This document shows, one piece after another, positions 13,701 to 30,581 of a stretch of DNA of 64,000 nucleotides. The DNA lies in NCBI GenBank assembly GCA_003640385.1, contig RCAB01000037.1, positions 62,001 through 126,000 of the forward strand. Reading direction: 5' to 3'. A program made the translations under genes and the position numbers. Source of the stretch: Setaria digitata. Lineage: Eukaryota; Nematoda; Chromadorea; Rhabditida; Setariidae. Position 1 is the first letter of the stretch. Each line of letters begins with the position of its first letter. The notes beneath the pieces are model-generated. The model ran no database searches, was not told where the DNA came from, and was given only the letters and a program-made list of their open reading frames with translations.

Positions 13701-16700
13701 AATTTTCTTGCCGATGTAAACAACACCGTTCGTGCAGGCATATTTAAACCCATGGCAAAGGTTTCAGTAGCAAACAGAGTCTGCAAAATAATTTAATTCT
13801 TATATATTTTGCGCTATGTTTGTGTCCCTGATAACAATAAACAAAGTTAACTACCAACGAGCTTACTTTGATAAGGCCCTCTCCAAACAAAATCTCGATC
13901 ACTTCTTTAACAATTGGTAGAAGACCTGAATGGTGGACTCCGATACCACGCAGTAGTAATGGAAGTACCCGTCCAATTTCAGGTAACTTGCTGTCTTCTT
14001 CGGATAACAAACTGATAGCATTGACAAATATTTCCTTTACCTTCGCTTTTTCATCTTCTAAAAAACTGTCGAAATATTGCTATAAATACCTACTTTGAAC
14101 TTTATTGAATACTCACCAGCATTGAAATCTAAATTCGTCATTTGCGTTGCATACGCTTCACATTCTTTTCTGCTGAACGAAAAAATGATGACCGGAATCA
14201 TATCACGTTCTTTGAGCGTACGTATTATATTCACCACATGGGGTACACCTAAAGATATAAAAAACCAACGCACAATTTTTCCACATTACTATATTAATGA
14301 TAATTTAAAGACGCTATTCTGCAAATTCATTTGACAGCGCATGATTCTACTTATCCGACTGTTACAGCTTATGAACTTTTTGCACTTCCACAATTTTTTA
14401 ACGAAAGAGAAGAACAACTTAAAATGACAAAAGAAAAATATTACAAATAATAATATGACAACAAATAACAATTAAGCAGATATTTGTTAAATGTTTCAAT
14501 GCATCTTTTCGCGAAAAAAAAAATAGCAATCAAAAGAACAACTTCACTAGTGGAGAAAGCTTACGGAACGTGTGAGACGAAAACCAAGCATTAACTAACC
14601 TGATGTTCCACCCTTTTTCCCTCTGCTGACACCACCCTGTCCTGCATCACCCACATGTGACAATACATTCATTGCTTCAGTAAATTTATCTTCTCGGAAA
14701 ATTCCCTGACATTTTTTTTAAATTGTGGAACATACCAATAAATTACATGAATCAAAATATAGAAAGAAAAGCACAATAATTCTCAGGAGGAAACTAAGCA
14801 ACCCTAAGAAACACGCAGTGATGTAGCAGGATAGGCATCTCACTGCCTATCCGAGAGAATATGACTGGAAGAATTGTTTCGTAGACTTACCTGCATATTT
14901 ACCACTTCGTATAATCCTGAGCCACCAGCTGGATATATGAAATGTTGCAAAGGTACTGGGCGGTAGTCGGTGTATATAACATGAACCGGCTGTTCATGAA
15001 GATAAACTACCCAGTCTGCAAAGTTTTTTTTTCATGAAATTTATTAAATAAAACACATCACTAAAAACCTTCCTCAGCATATATCTTGACTACATCGTAC
15101 TTTTACTGAAACAAGATAGACCTGCAAACTGCCTGGCATTTGGGATTGTAGCGGAAAGAAAGACATAGTGTACAGTGTCGGGCAGCAAAATAATTGTTTC
15201 CTCCCAAACAACACCACGTTCTGCAAAAGAATACCATAAACAATTATGAAAGAAGCAACTTGAATAAAATTATTAGCACTGATTTCCAAGTTCTGATTGT
15301 TTAGCTGAATAATTCATATGTGTATTAAAACCACTTTTTTGGAATTAGAAACTTATAAATGTTAAAATATGGTTTTGAAAATTACAAACCTTTATCACGC
15401 ATATAGTGAATTTCATCAAAAATAACCCATCCAACTTCCCTCATAATTTCTGAACCACGATATAACATTGATCGTAGAATCTCTGTCGTCATCACAATGC
15501 AAGAAGCATCGGGATTAAGTGTATTATCGCCAGTCATCAAACCCACGTCCTAAATAAACAAAGAAGTTATACGAAACGTTTCTATCATGATATATATAGC
15601 ATGAATTACGATGAACTGACACCAAATTCTTCTTCCAATTCTCGATACTTTTGATTAGATAAAGCTTTGATAGGTGAAGTATATATAACGCGCTGCTTGT
15701 CACGTAGCGACATAGCTATTGCATATCTAAATGTTAGAAATTAGTGTACGTCATTTACACTTAATGTTAAGTTTGATATAAAAGAATCCGTAAATAATAG
15801 AATCCTGTGTAATACAGATGACATGGGAATACTGTTCAGAAAGAAATTCTACTGTAATTAAAGAATGACCCCATATAACGAACATTTAATATAAGCTTTG
15901 GAGACTTACAAAGCAACAACAGTTTTTCCAGCTGAAGTATGGGCCGAAACAAGAACTGAATGACTGTTATCGATGCAAGTTATAGCTTCCCTTTGAAAAG
16001 CATCTAACTGGAATTCATACATTTTAGCTGGAGCTGTTGTACGTGGCTTCAATGGCACATATTCCATACTTGGTGGCAAAACGACCTGAAAAATATAATT
16101 CTAGGCTGTGACAGAAGAAACATCAACAGAAATACATTTGGAATATGATGAAAATACCTCATGTGAGCAGTTTCCTTCGCTTTCAACAGTTTTAATATTA
16201 TTTCGTGGATGGGACGCCAAACCAGGAAGCTCTTCTGCAGTACCCTCACCTTTTAACTTTTTCGACAATACTTCTGAAAGTCACGAGTGCCACATTTGAA
16301 AAGAAATATTTTGGACAAGAAATACTAGCTACTAAAATTTAATGAATTAGTAAGCATAATCAAAGTATACACCTGGATCATTATCACCAGTCTCACAATT
16401 ATCATCATTAGATTCCATCTTAATATCTTCATTTGCAGTTCTTCCTGTCGCCAATTGGCCCAATAATTGACCGGCTCGTTCACGAGCTTCCATCTGCCTC
16501 TTCCTACTTATCTAAATAAACAGTTTCTACAAATCAAATCCACATCACTTCGTTTACGGTTCTACAAATGCAAAAACTTTGATGCAGTATAAAAAAGCAG
16601 AAAAAATGCAACATAAGCAAGCATTAAAAGTTTAGTTACAACTTGATGAAGTAGACATAACTGATATAATGAACAGGGAAGCAGTGCTGAAGTCTAGTTT

Positions 16701-16870
16701 ATTTATATGATATTGAACTGATTACAACCCTAAAAAGTAAATTAAGCAGAATGTGTTACCTCGTCCTTTTGATTACTGTTGCTCGACGGTTCGTCCCTGC
16801 CGTCACTACTACATGGCACTGAACTGCTGCCCTCAGCGAAAACATCAAACATTCTCATATCGCTATCCAT
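10746..16870 (-). CDS. mtr-4: Exosome RNA helicase MTR4 (SKIV2L2)
   Basis: ATP-dependent DExH RNA helicase that feeds nuclear RNAs to the exosome as part of TRAMP/NEXT-type complexes. Twenty-two exons join in phase to 1051 residues (human about 1042): 16760-16870, 16373-16511, 16158-16273, 15910-16085, 15621-15726, 15390-15549, 15122-15220, 14891-15015, 14600-14705, 14117-14248, 13867-14057, 13683-13780, 13325-13455, 13098-13247, 12845-13017, 12476-12673, 12262-12372, 12041-12177, 11782-11971, 11520-11705, 11089-11251, 10746-10903. Visible motifs: Walker [10 protein letters not shown] (about 169-177), DEIH (261-264), [15 protein letters not shown] (about 529-538), the arch/KOW segment, and the C-terminal DSH domain ending [12 protein letters not shown]. 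The start is the first Met of [11 protein letters not shown]; the N-terminal 120 residues are divergent, as is usual. Nothing looks broken. Confidence 0.97.
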
Positions 16871-17898
16871 AGCATATACCTTGACTTGCAGAAAATGAAT
16901 AAACAAAACATGTGAAATATAACAGTGATAAAACGTCCGCAACCAATCGACTTCCACAGTCAACACCTTTTATTCATTACTCGAATCAACAGTTACTAAA
17001 TTCTGGACAGCTTATCTGTCGAGTATGAAGATAATCTAAATGCACCATAGATAGCCATGACTGAATGAGAGAAAAAAGATGTCCACCCTTCACTACCATA
17101 TCATTACAATTGGGATTGGGAATATAGCTGTCGGAAAAAGAATACAGGTGAATCAAAGAATTCACTGATCGGTCGAGTAGCACACTTCATGCAATTTGAC
17201 AAAAACGGAAATCGGCTGTTTATATTCGAGTCAAAATGAAACATGACAACACTTTTCATGCACTAATAACGTGGGAAGCTGGAATAAGTGTAGCAGGTTT
17301 GTCCTACAATATACCTTCAGTGGAAGCAACTGAGAAACAAAGACAGACATCTGGAAAGCGAACTGGAAGCAACCGATAGCGCGAGAATCCTAGCTTGACT
17401 TACCGGAAACAAACATTTTCTTGATTTAACACTGTGTGACTTTGACAAGTAACCGAATGAAACTGGGTGCTGTAACTTATCCTGATACAGTTGAGTATGG
17501 CAGGAGCTAGTTGTAGGTCCTTGATATATATGTATACTGAGCTCAGTGATAATGGCACATTCCTAGTTGGTGAACTGTGCTCTCCGTTTCGTAATGGATC
17601 GAATTCATTTCATATATTTCATGAGTGAATGGAATAAATTGAAACACGAACTTGAAATCATTACTCAATTCACTTCTGTCATCTTCAGTTTTCTTTCATC
17701 AAGTGCTGAGTCACATATTTCTTGAAAGTTCAAGATACTTCACGGCACTTCCTGTGAAGCTCTAATTACAACAGTCAGTTCTCTTACTTTATAGTCCCAC
17801 CACAGTTCACAGTCAAGATCCGATTTACTTTACAGTTTAAATGAAGTATTATAATTCACGCTAAGCGCTGTAACAATTTTGGAACTGTTTTTTTTTTG
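16871..17898. other. Intergenic, upstream of MTR4
   Basis: Between the MTR4 start and the kinase stop codon. A TTTTCTGCAAG tract just upstream of the MTR4 ATG (about 16884-16894 on the minus strand) could be a trans-splice acceptor. No coding similarity is seen. The sequence presumably holds the MTR4 promoter and the kinase 3' UTR. Confidence 0.5.
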
Positions 17899-20298
<2,400 letters not shown>

Positions 20299-20738
20299 CC
20301 AGCCAAGTTTATGTTTCGTCTCTTTTCCAATAAGTATCAAAGAATACTCTGATAATCTCCTCTCACCTTTATATATATCCTCAAGGAAGCTTTTCCTTGA
20401 CCGATATGTAAATTTGCTGTTTCCCAAGAATTCTTCAGGTTCTGTATATATTAAATGCAATGTAACGAATGAGAACAAATAGAGCTGGTAGCAGCTACTG
20501 AGTGCTTGTCGCATTTTTCCTCTTCTGTGCTGAAAGATTGGAAGGATATTCACTCCATAACGGTGACAGGCCATTCCTTGATCCCGAAATCCATGGATTA
20601 CTAAGTCGAAGAAGCTCATATTAAACTTGTTGAACTATGTATAATATCTCATCCAAGCAATTATCTTTCGAAGTGATGCAAAGAAAGGCTTCTCAAGTCT
20701 TTTTTTTGTAGGGAGATTATATTCACTGCTAAGTAACA
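20299..20738. promoter_or_regulatory. Shared divergent promoter, kinase (-) / enolase (+)
   Basis: The two start codons lie 440 bp apart and point away from each other, so this segment should contain both promoters. An open frame continuing from the kinase exon covers part of it. No specific binding sites were recognised. Confidence 0.4.
20701..20711 (+). other. Candidate trans-splice acceptor of enolase
   Basis: A T-rich tract ending GTAG with AG at 20710-20711 lies 27 bp before the enolase ATG. This is the position and shape of a nematode spliced-leader acceptor. The leader addition itself cannot be seen. Confidence 0.5.
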
Positions 20739-23083
<2,345 letters not shown>

Positions 23084-23216
23084 AGCAAAGTGAAAATGAT
23101 ATCTTAAATTTCATCCTTCAAAATTTTTATTAGTAGTGAATTTCAGCAAACTTTACTCCTTGAATCTTGCACTAAAATTACAATTTCACTTTTCACTTTT
23201 TTGAATATATCCTTTA

Positions 23217-23222
23217 AATAAA
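23217..23222 (+). terminator. enol-1: Polyadenylation signal of enolase
   Basis: AATAAA lies 134 bp after the enolase stop codon, downstream of a T-rich 3' UTR. Confidence 0.5.
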
Positions 23223-23951
23223 CTCACTAAAAACAGAAGAAACAAAGTGTCATTTTCACAGCACAAGTCGGTTTAATATTCTTTTTCAAACCTTCAAGAT
23301 CTTCACAAAAGAGTATCTCATGAATTTTAGGGACTAAAAAACCATTACAAAATAAAACAGTGCCGTATTATATATTATACTTGACCTACTTTAAGGAAAA
23401 TTCACTTTAATTACGCAAGGAGTTAGCAAAACTCACGTATAAAAACTATGAAATTCAATTATCTATAGAATTATCTATGCAAAGTAACAATGTACAAAAG
23501 TTACGGTAACTAAATTTGAGTGTTGAAATATAAACATTAATCTCGCCTTGCAATCTTTTTCCTTTGATTCTCTAATCAATCGGTCTTGAACTTATGAACT
23601 GGATCTATTTACTTCTTCGCCAACTTATATCATCTCGCGAAAATTGCCATATTATTTGAATGTCCTACCGGCAGTGGATCCGAGAAAATAGATGTGAGTC
23701 ACCGTCGAACTACTGAAATATGTATTTCTTGAAGTACAGAACTAAATTATTATTTTAATTTTTGGTCTTAATTTTAGCTAAATTGTTAAATTACTAAATT
23801 AAGCAGAGAATTAAACTGGGACTAAATAAAGATTCACATGTCCAACTAATTTGTGGGAAAATTGTTGAAATCCTACGATTCATTGCCAAAAACATAAGAA
23901 AGAACTTGAAAACCAAAAAAAAAGAAAAAACGAACTTGCTAAGGTGTGCAT
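23223..23951. other. Convergent intergenic space
   Basis: Between the converging 3' ends of enolase (+) and the CIP2A-like gene (-). AT-rich, no coding similarity seen. Confidence 0.5.
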
Positions 23952-26900
23952 TCAAATCTCACTCATCATTCTCATCATTTGATCTTTGAACTTCAAGACT
24001 TTTTGTAAATCCTCGTTGAGACTCTTAATTTCTTCTACTTTTTTATCCACCTGCATCGTCATTAGCTATTAAATCTTTTAACATTTAACGCATAGACATA
24101 GACGAAGATTTAAAATTTTTAATTTAAATAACGGATTTCTCCAACATAAAATTGTCTACTACAGAAAAGGTAAGACATAAAATAAGAGTGTTACCAAGCT
24201 CTGCAAATGCTTCAGTTCAGAATCTTTAACATTCGCAACTTCCTCTATTTTCTTCTCTGCACGTCTTAAATTCTCAGTTAGGTCTGCAAAACGAATCCTA
24301 TGAAATTCAGATATGTCCAAATTGGCCATAGAAAAAAAGACTTTGCATTAGTATTAAAGTGTAAAATAACTAGTGCTTAATGAATTCTACGAAACACATT
24401 TCTTCGGATTTATTTGCTTTCACTAAGAGATGTTACTCTACTGACCACCAAAAATTCAAATGAAGCAATTTTTTATTAAGTACATAAAACCTTCCACACA
24501 CATTTGCTTGAGCAAAAATTAAACACAAACCATTATTCTCGGCTTCTTTAACTGCAAGATTTTGTTCTAAAATTTTGAAGTCGTTGGTGAGGTGGGTACA
24601 TTCCTTATCCTTCTCAATCAACGCAGTTGATGCTCTGGAATAAAAGTTTGGTAAAATTCCACTCCAAATAACACTGTAGCATATTACCTCATTTTAAGTA
24701 ATCAATCTTTTGCTGAATTTTTGATCTAAAGTAATAAACTGAATTCGGTTTTATCAATTAAATAGCACAATAATCAGGAACATTACATTGAAGCATAAGT
24801 TAGCAATAAAGCGACTAACTGAGCAAATTTTTTCTTCAGTTCATCATAACGATTCTTCATTAATGTGGCTAGCTCTCTCTCACTCTTGTTTTCTTCTTGT
24901 AAAATATTCCTTTCCTGCGTTATTCTAGTCAGTCTAAAGCAAAAAAAAATTATTAAAGAGAACAAAGAAATTAAAGAAAAACCAAGAATAGAATGGCTTT
25001 AGATCTATAACTGTGAGCTTTACCTGTGATTCCTAAGAACAGACCACCAAATCGAAACAAATTTAATAAAATGTAAATAAAAAGAAGGAATTAATTTAAA
25101 TCTTAAATCTTACTCATCATTAAGCATAGCAACTTCTATTTCTTTATCTTCTGATGCCTTCTTGTAATTTTCACATGTTTCTTCTGCTTTCTTTTTCTCT
25201 GAATAGAGAGAAGTTAAGAGCGCGTTCAGTTCCTCAATTTTTTTCTCGCAATCAGTAATCCATTTCCGAAGATTTTTAATCTGTAAGAATCGTAAACTAA
25301 ATAAATCTTGAAACTTCTTTGAAGATTAGAAAAAGAAAACATTAGCTACCTCATTTTTACGATCATGATTATCGTACAGATCTCGAAGGCGTTCACTATT
25401 ACGCAATGAATTTTCCATTTTTTCCAACTTTTCTTCTAATTCCTTTTCTCGGATCTATAACACCGATATATAAATGTAACAGTAACAGAAAACAAATATT
25501 AGGAATAAAAGCGTTTCAATATCAAGATATAATTTTTAGAGTGTAGTGAAACTGTTGCTACTGACATTCTCAAAAATCACAATTATCAAATGAGAAAAAA
25601 TGAAGCAGGATCTGAGAAAAAAGAAAAAACTATCCATTTTAGCTCATTCTAAAAACAATATGAATTCAGGTATCCAAAGATTTGTTTTGAAAACTTATTT
25701 TAAGCCAAACTTGATATGAAATGACATCCTGCTTCAAATGAAATATGACTTAAGAGAAAGTGAAAACTGAGATATAATGATCTCGCAGAGCAACCTAAAA
25801 AAGTAGAAGGAAAAAGTTATTATTTGTAAAGATACCTTCAGAGCTTGCACTTTCCGCTCATACATCCCTAACAACTGCGATACTCGAGGGTCTTCGATCT
25901 AGAAATCCAGTTTATTATCAAGCAGTGATCATTTCAATTCACACAAATGAGAAAGGAATGAAAAACTACGAAGATTCAGATTTCTGTACAATCTATCCCA
26001 TTCGAAATAACAAATAAAACAAAAGGATACAAGAAGATAAGTATTTAAAGCTCACATCATTCTCTTGTCGTAATTTCTCTAAGACATCGTCGACTTGCTT
26101 TACAGTCTCACTCTTTTTCATTAAACGATCATCAGGTGTTTTCTTGCCATCAATTGAAGTATCATTATCGTTTAAACAAAATTCTGAGGTGCTTCTAAAA
26201 ACATACAGTAAAGAGAAGCAAATACATCCCACTGACTGCTTATTTAACTCAAAGTAGCAGCATTATCTACTACGCTACTGCGTATCGCATTAACAATTTA
26301 ACAAGAACTACTAAAGCAAAAATTAAGAAAATGATTACCGGGATAAACAATTCCTTGTTAAATTAGCCACGGTTCTTTCTTTGGGACAGTTTGCTATCAA
26401 ATCTCCCAACCTAAAAAGTATTGATTAGGAAAAATTCTGCAAAAAATCAATATTGAAAGCACACCATTTTGTTGGAAATGAATAATTTTGTGCGCAGTGG
26501 ATGTAAAGCTGCAAAGCTTCATGGGTCAATTCGGCACCGCCATCAGCGATCGCATATGCCAGAAACGGAACCAGACGATTGTCCTATAAGAAAAGAGATG
26601 AAAAAAAATTACGGAAAGTTTCATGCAATTATCGAGCCAATTGTTAACCTTTAGTATTTTCCAATACAAATCCTTGTGAGGCCTTGAATAATCTTTCAAC
26701 ATAGTCAAAATTTTTAACAGTTTCAAAACGACTGCTACGCCATCCACGCTGCAAACTTTTACACGACGCATTAATCAAAACAAAATATTATTGTGCAAAA
26801 ACGTTCTATAAAAATGCAAGGAAGGGAAAGATTATTGAATTACATCTTCTAAAATAATACAGTAAAAGTGTGAGAGATTGAGGAAACATTCTGTTATGTC

Positions 26901-29900
26901 TAGAATGTCAGAATGTTAAAGAGTCACCTTCTTCTGTATGAACATAACTCACATAATCAACCTTCTATATTTCTAGATATGGAGGGAAGTTCCTCTTTGT
27001 ACATTCCAAACAACAAAATTTTCATGTAAAGCTTATATCGGTATGCTTATACACGTCAACGAAATATGAAAAAAAGTTGACGAAAATATGGAAAATATTT
27101 TATGTAACCAAAGCAAAAATTATTACCAAAAAAGCAAAAATGATTTGTAAATCTGAAACTGAAACAGAATATAAAAAGAAGCAGCAAACTCACCACCATT
27201 CAGGTAAAGATTCAGTGCGTTGAGTTGCTGGTTGTCCTGCGTATGTCACAATGGGATTAGAGATCATTTGTGATTCGATGATGTGAGAACAAAGAGGAGC
27301 AGCAACAACCTCCAGTAAATAAGTCCTTACTTCATCATCGTTTAAAACTGCTAAAAAGAGAAACTGCAATAAAACTATTCATAAGAAAGAAGAGACGAAG
27401 TGTAACATCACCACATAAAGTAGGAAATTATTTATAATACTTTCAGCAAGGTGCAACCCTCCAGTTATTCTTTGGCACTGAAATTTCACATAGCTGCTGA
27501 TTGTTTCAATCGCCGTTTTTGCATTATTTTCGATAAGCTGCACAATATGTTCAACGGGTAGAAGATCTCGTACGTGACCATTATTTTCCATCAGCTCCTA
27601 TTCAGAATTTTTTTTTTCGAGAGTTACGGATACCAATATTTGATAAAATTAAATCATTGGGATAGGCTGAAGTACAAATAAAAGCATCAATTTTTCAATC
27701 CATTTGTTTCTCTTAATTTATTTGGGTTCCTTTTTTGGGAATAATTATTAAAGGATCACCTTCCATATCCCATTCACCGATGTCAGACTTTTCAGTCCAG
27801 GTAGAGGTAACTAAAATATAAAATGAGTCTGATCACTTCATACCATCTTTCTCTACCAAAGATCATTAACAAGGCAAATTGACTCCAAAATTCAAAGCAG
27901 TAAAATGCACTAATCTTTTAAGAATTTTTTTCTATACCTGACAGAGATAAATGAGAAGACGCATAGCTTTCAAGGAAACTTCAGGTTGAATGGATTCATC
28001 GAAGGACAAACCAGATGTTTTACAAATTGCTAGAACTGGCGTTGCAAGTCTTTCTTTATTTGAAGGGCATCGTAAAACAGCATGGACAACCACTGGTCGT
28101 AATTGTTTGATCGAACAAAATGATAAAAATAGATCGTATAACTAAAAACGAAGAACAGATTTCCTTGCATATTCTCGAAAATACAGAGTACATAATACTG
28201 TGAACAAATCTGAAACCATTAATGATAATTCAAGATTGCTTAGAACTTACTTTCACAGATTCTTCAGTACGAGGATCGATTTCACTGAAAAGACCTAAAA
28301 CAAGCTGAATCGTGTTTTCAAAATATGAATAGGAAGAGAGATCTCTGGCAGTGGACGTAATTGTAGGGACTGGTGACACCTATAAAAAGTATCAGTTTTC
28401 TTTTGTAACACAAGAAGCATCTAATCAAGTAATAATTAAAATACATTTTGAGGATGACTTGAATTATTTGAAGATGTTATAGATAAATATTTCCTCACCA
28501 TTATGTTTAATCATTTCTCTGCTCATAAAAACTGAAAAAAGTCCAAATGTAATACTTCTAATGAAAAAAAAAATGAAATTAAAGTTTCTGAAACCATACT
28601 CCATGAGAATCGCTAATGATCAACCGCTTTAAAAGATCAATAGCGAGATGGCGAGTCATCAGATGGTCTCCCAAAATTAAAACATTGAAAATACATCGAA
28701 ATGTTTGAGGGATATTTCGAGAGCAAAAGACCTGAAATTGACGATTTTCCCAACCATCGCTTTCATTTAAAATAAACGACATCTCCAACTTCAATTTAAG
28801 TTCAATAATGCATTTCTCTATTTTTGGGACGAACAGTTCTCTATTTCAAAAAAAAAGTTAAAAATGGCAGAGTAACATCTTTCTATAGATCTCATAAAGC
28901 CTTCCCATTAGTGAAGGCTCAAGTACAACTGAACTTTTTGTACTATAACAATTAAGACACTCTGCGTGAGAGTAGCAAATTAATATTAAAAAACTGCTAA
29001 ACAGTTACCGTGTCACGAAGTTTCTCTTCCAGAAAACCAACAAGTACGAGAGATGAAATAACTACTGTTCGCGAATCATGAGCTAATAGCTTTAACAATT
29101 TGTGAGTGAAGGCTTTATAGGATGACTGCAACTAATCAAGTGATTTAAAACTTTACTATCTAAGATCCGCAAAGCAGTAAAAATTTTATCCACGGTACAA
29201 CTAAGCGTATTGGGAAAATCAAACGTTTACTGTTGTAAAATCGAAAAAAAAAAAAAAAAAAACTCACTGATCTGCGTATTCTTAAACAAGCCGATTTTGA
29301 CCTGGCAGCAAGGTTACATAATATTGCCATACAATAAGGAAGCCATTCTGGTTCATCGTCACATGTCCTACAAGAACTTCAAAATAAGTATTTCAAAATG
29401 TACTTTCACTATGAAGGTCAATAGGAGGAAGAAATATGATACGAAATTAAATTATTAAATAATTAAAGTTATCAAATCCAAGTCGAATACAACAGTAAAA
29501 AGAAACTAAATAAGTTAAAATTAGCATATACAGAGCTGATATTGAACGAATACATACCTACTGATAATGTACACAAAATGAAGAAACTTACACTTCGCTC
29601 AAAAGAAATGAAATAAGATTATTCGTCCATACTCCTAGTACTACATTTTGTTCATAAGTGAGTACCTAAACAAACAATAAAATGTTAGCAACAGAACTGG
29701 AAATGTAATTCCATATCTACGAAAAAATGCAACATACCTGAAGTAATCGTAATACGTCGATAAGATTTTGTGGACCAAGCTGATCTCGCAGTGACAACTT
29801 CAGACATTCAAAAACCGATCCACATATTTGTAAATCTTCACCAGCTAAGTATCGTCGAACTGAGACATTATGAAAGGCTAAAATTCACTGATTTAATCAG

Positions 29901-30550
29901 CAAGAAAAAAGAAATTTGCAATGTCAACACTCACAGTTTACACTTTGTTTCATTTGGATTCCAATTTTGTTATAATATAGTTCACATAAAAGAGAAATAG
30001 CATCGTGCAAATAAAACAATTGTATATGCAGGAACAAAAACACTTTCACCCCCCAGAACAAAACGAACCTAAGTTAAAAAGGAAGAGATGCAAACGAGAA
30101 CGAGTGACTGCCGATGTGGAAATATCATTTAAAAGAACTGAACAATGATGAAGCAGTTCGCATAAATGACGATCATGTACACTCAATCTGGCCGGTAATT
30201 CCAAAAGATTCGTTAATTGCACCAGTTTCTGAAACACTCTTATTTTAAGCAGCCAAAGTCAATGATCTTGGAAGAGAGTAAAGATTTAGAGAGAATAAGA
30301 AATAAACTAAAGACACCACTTTACTTTTGGTAATTTTGAAAGTTTGATGAAATACTCAGTTTCTATAGATCAAGAAAAAACTATCCCTCTTATGGATCTC
30401 AGAAAGTCCCTTTTCGGTAGTAATCAAGGCAGGAAAGATTACCCCCAAATGAGAATCCAACGACGTGACATTATTCGGATTACTGTCACTATGACATCGG
30501 TCAGCAGCGGCAACAGCTGCAGCAATAGACGCCCTCAAGGCATCAGTCAT
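23952..30550 (-). CDS. CIP2A-like armadillo/coiled-coil protein
   Basis: CIP2A (cancerous inhibitor of PP2A) binds PP2A B56 subunits and, with TOPBP1, tethers broken mitotic chromosomes. Twenty-four exons join in phase to 913 residues (human 905): 30443-30550, 30069-30228, 29738-29877, 29592-29665, 29268-29367, 29009-29125, 28600-28731, 28251-28379, 27938-28141, 27760-27810, 27441-27597, 27194-27350, 26649-26748, 26465-26583, 26339-26410, 26056-26194, 25836-25898, 25350-25454, 25114-25280, 25024-25032, 24787-24933, 24531-24634, 24195-24283, 23952-24050. Family landmarks in the right order: NIPQTFRCIFNVLILGD, QLVLGLFSEIDP, LSFCSIKQLRPVV, YWKILKDNRLVPFLAYAI, then RVSQLLGMYERKV opening a coiled coil (about 640-913) ending DQMMRMMSEI. 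Exons 21-22 (24531-24933) are least certain, because a hydrophobic LVALLLTYAS interrupts the coil. Similarity is to the family as I remember it; a profile search would confirm. Confidence 0.85.
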
Positions 30551-30579
30551 TTATATCAGCCACTTTTATAGTCGTCCTT

Positions 30580-30581
30580 CT
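30580..30581 (-). other. Candidate trans-splice acceptor of the CIP2A-like gene
   Basis: On the minus strand the sequence TAGTTTCAG ends here, 29 bp before the initiator ATG. No further upstream coding exon is evident, so a spliced-leader site is the simplest reading. Confidence 0.4.

Noticed and set aside
24695..24733. Exon-like segment in the CIP2A-like gene
   Set aside because: It has acceptor and donor shapes, but all three frames meet a stop before the donor.
28732..28850. Upstream extension of the CIP2A-like exon 7
   Set aside because: The frame is open, but the acceptor at AATTTCAG gives a junction (KLRDTVFCSRNIPQTF) that aligns with the family, whereas the extension has no acceptor in the right phase.
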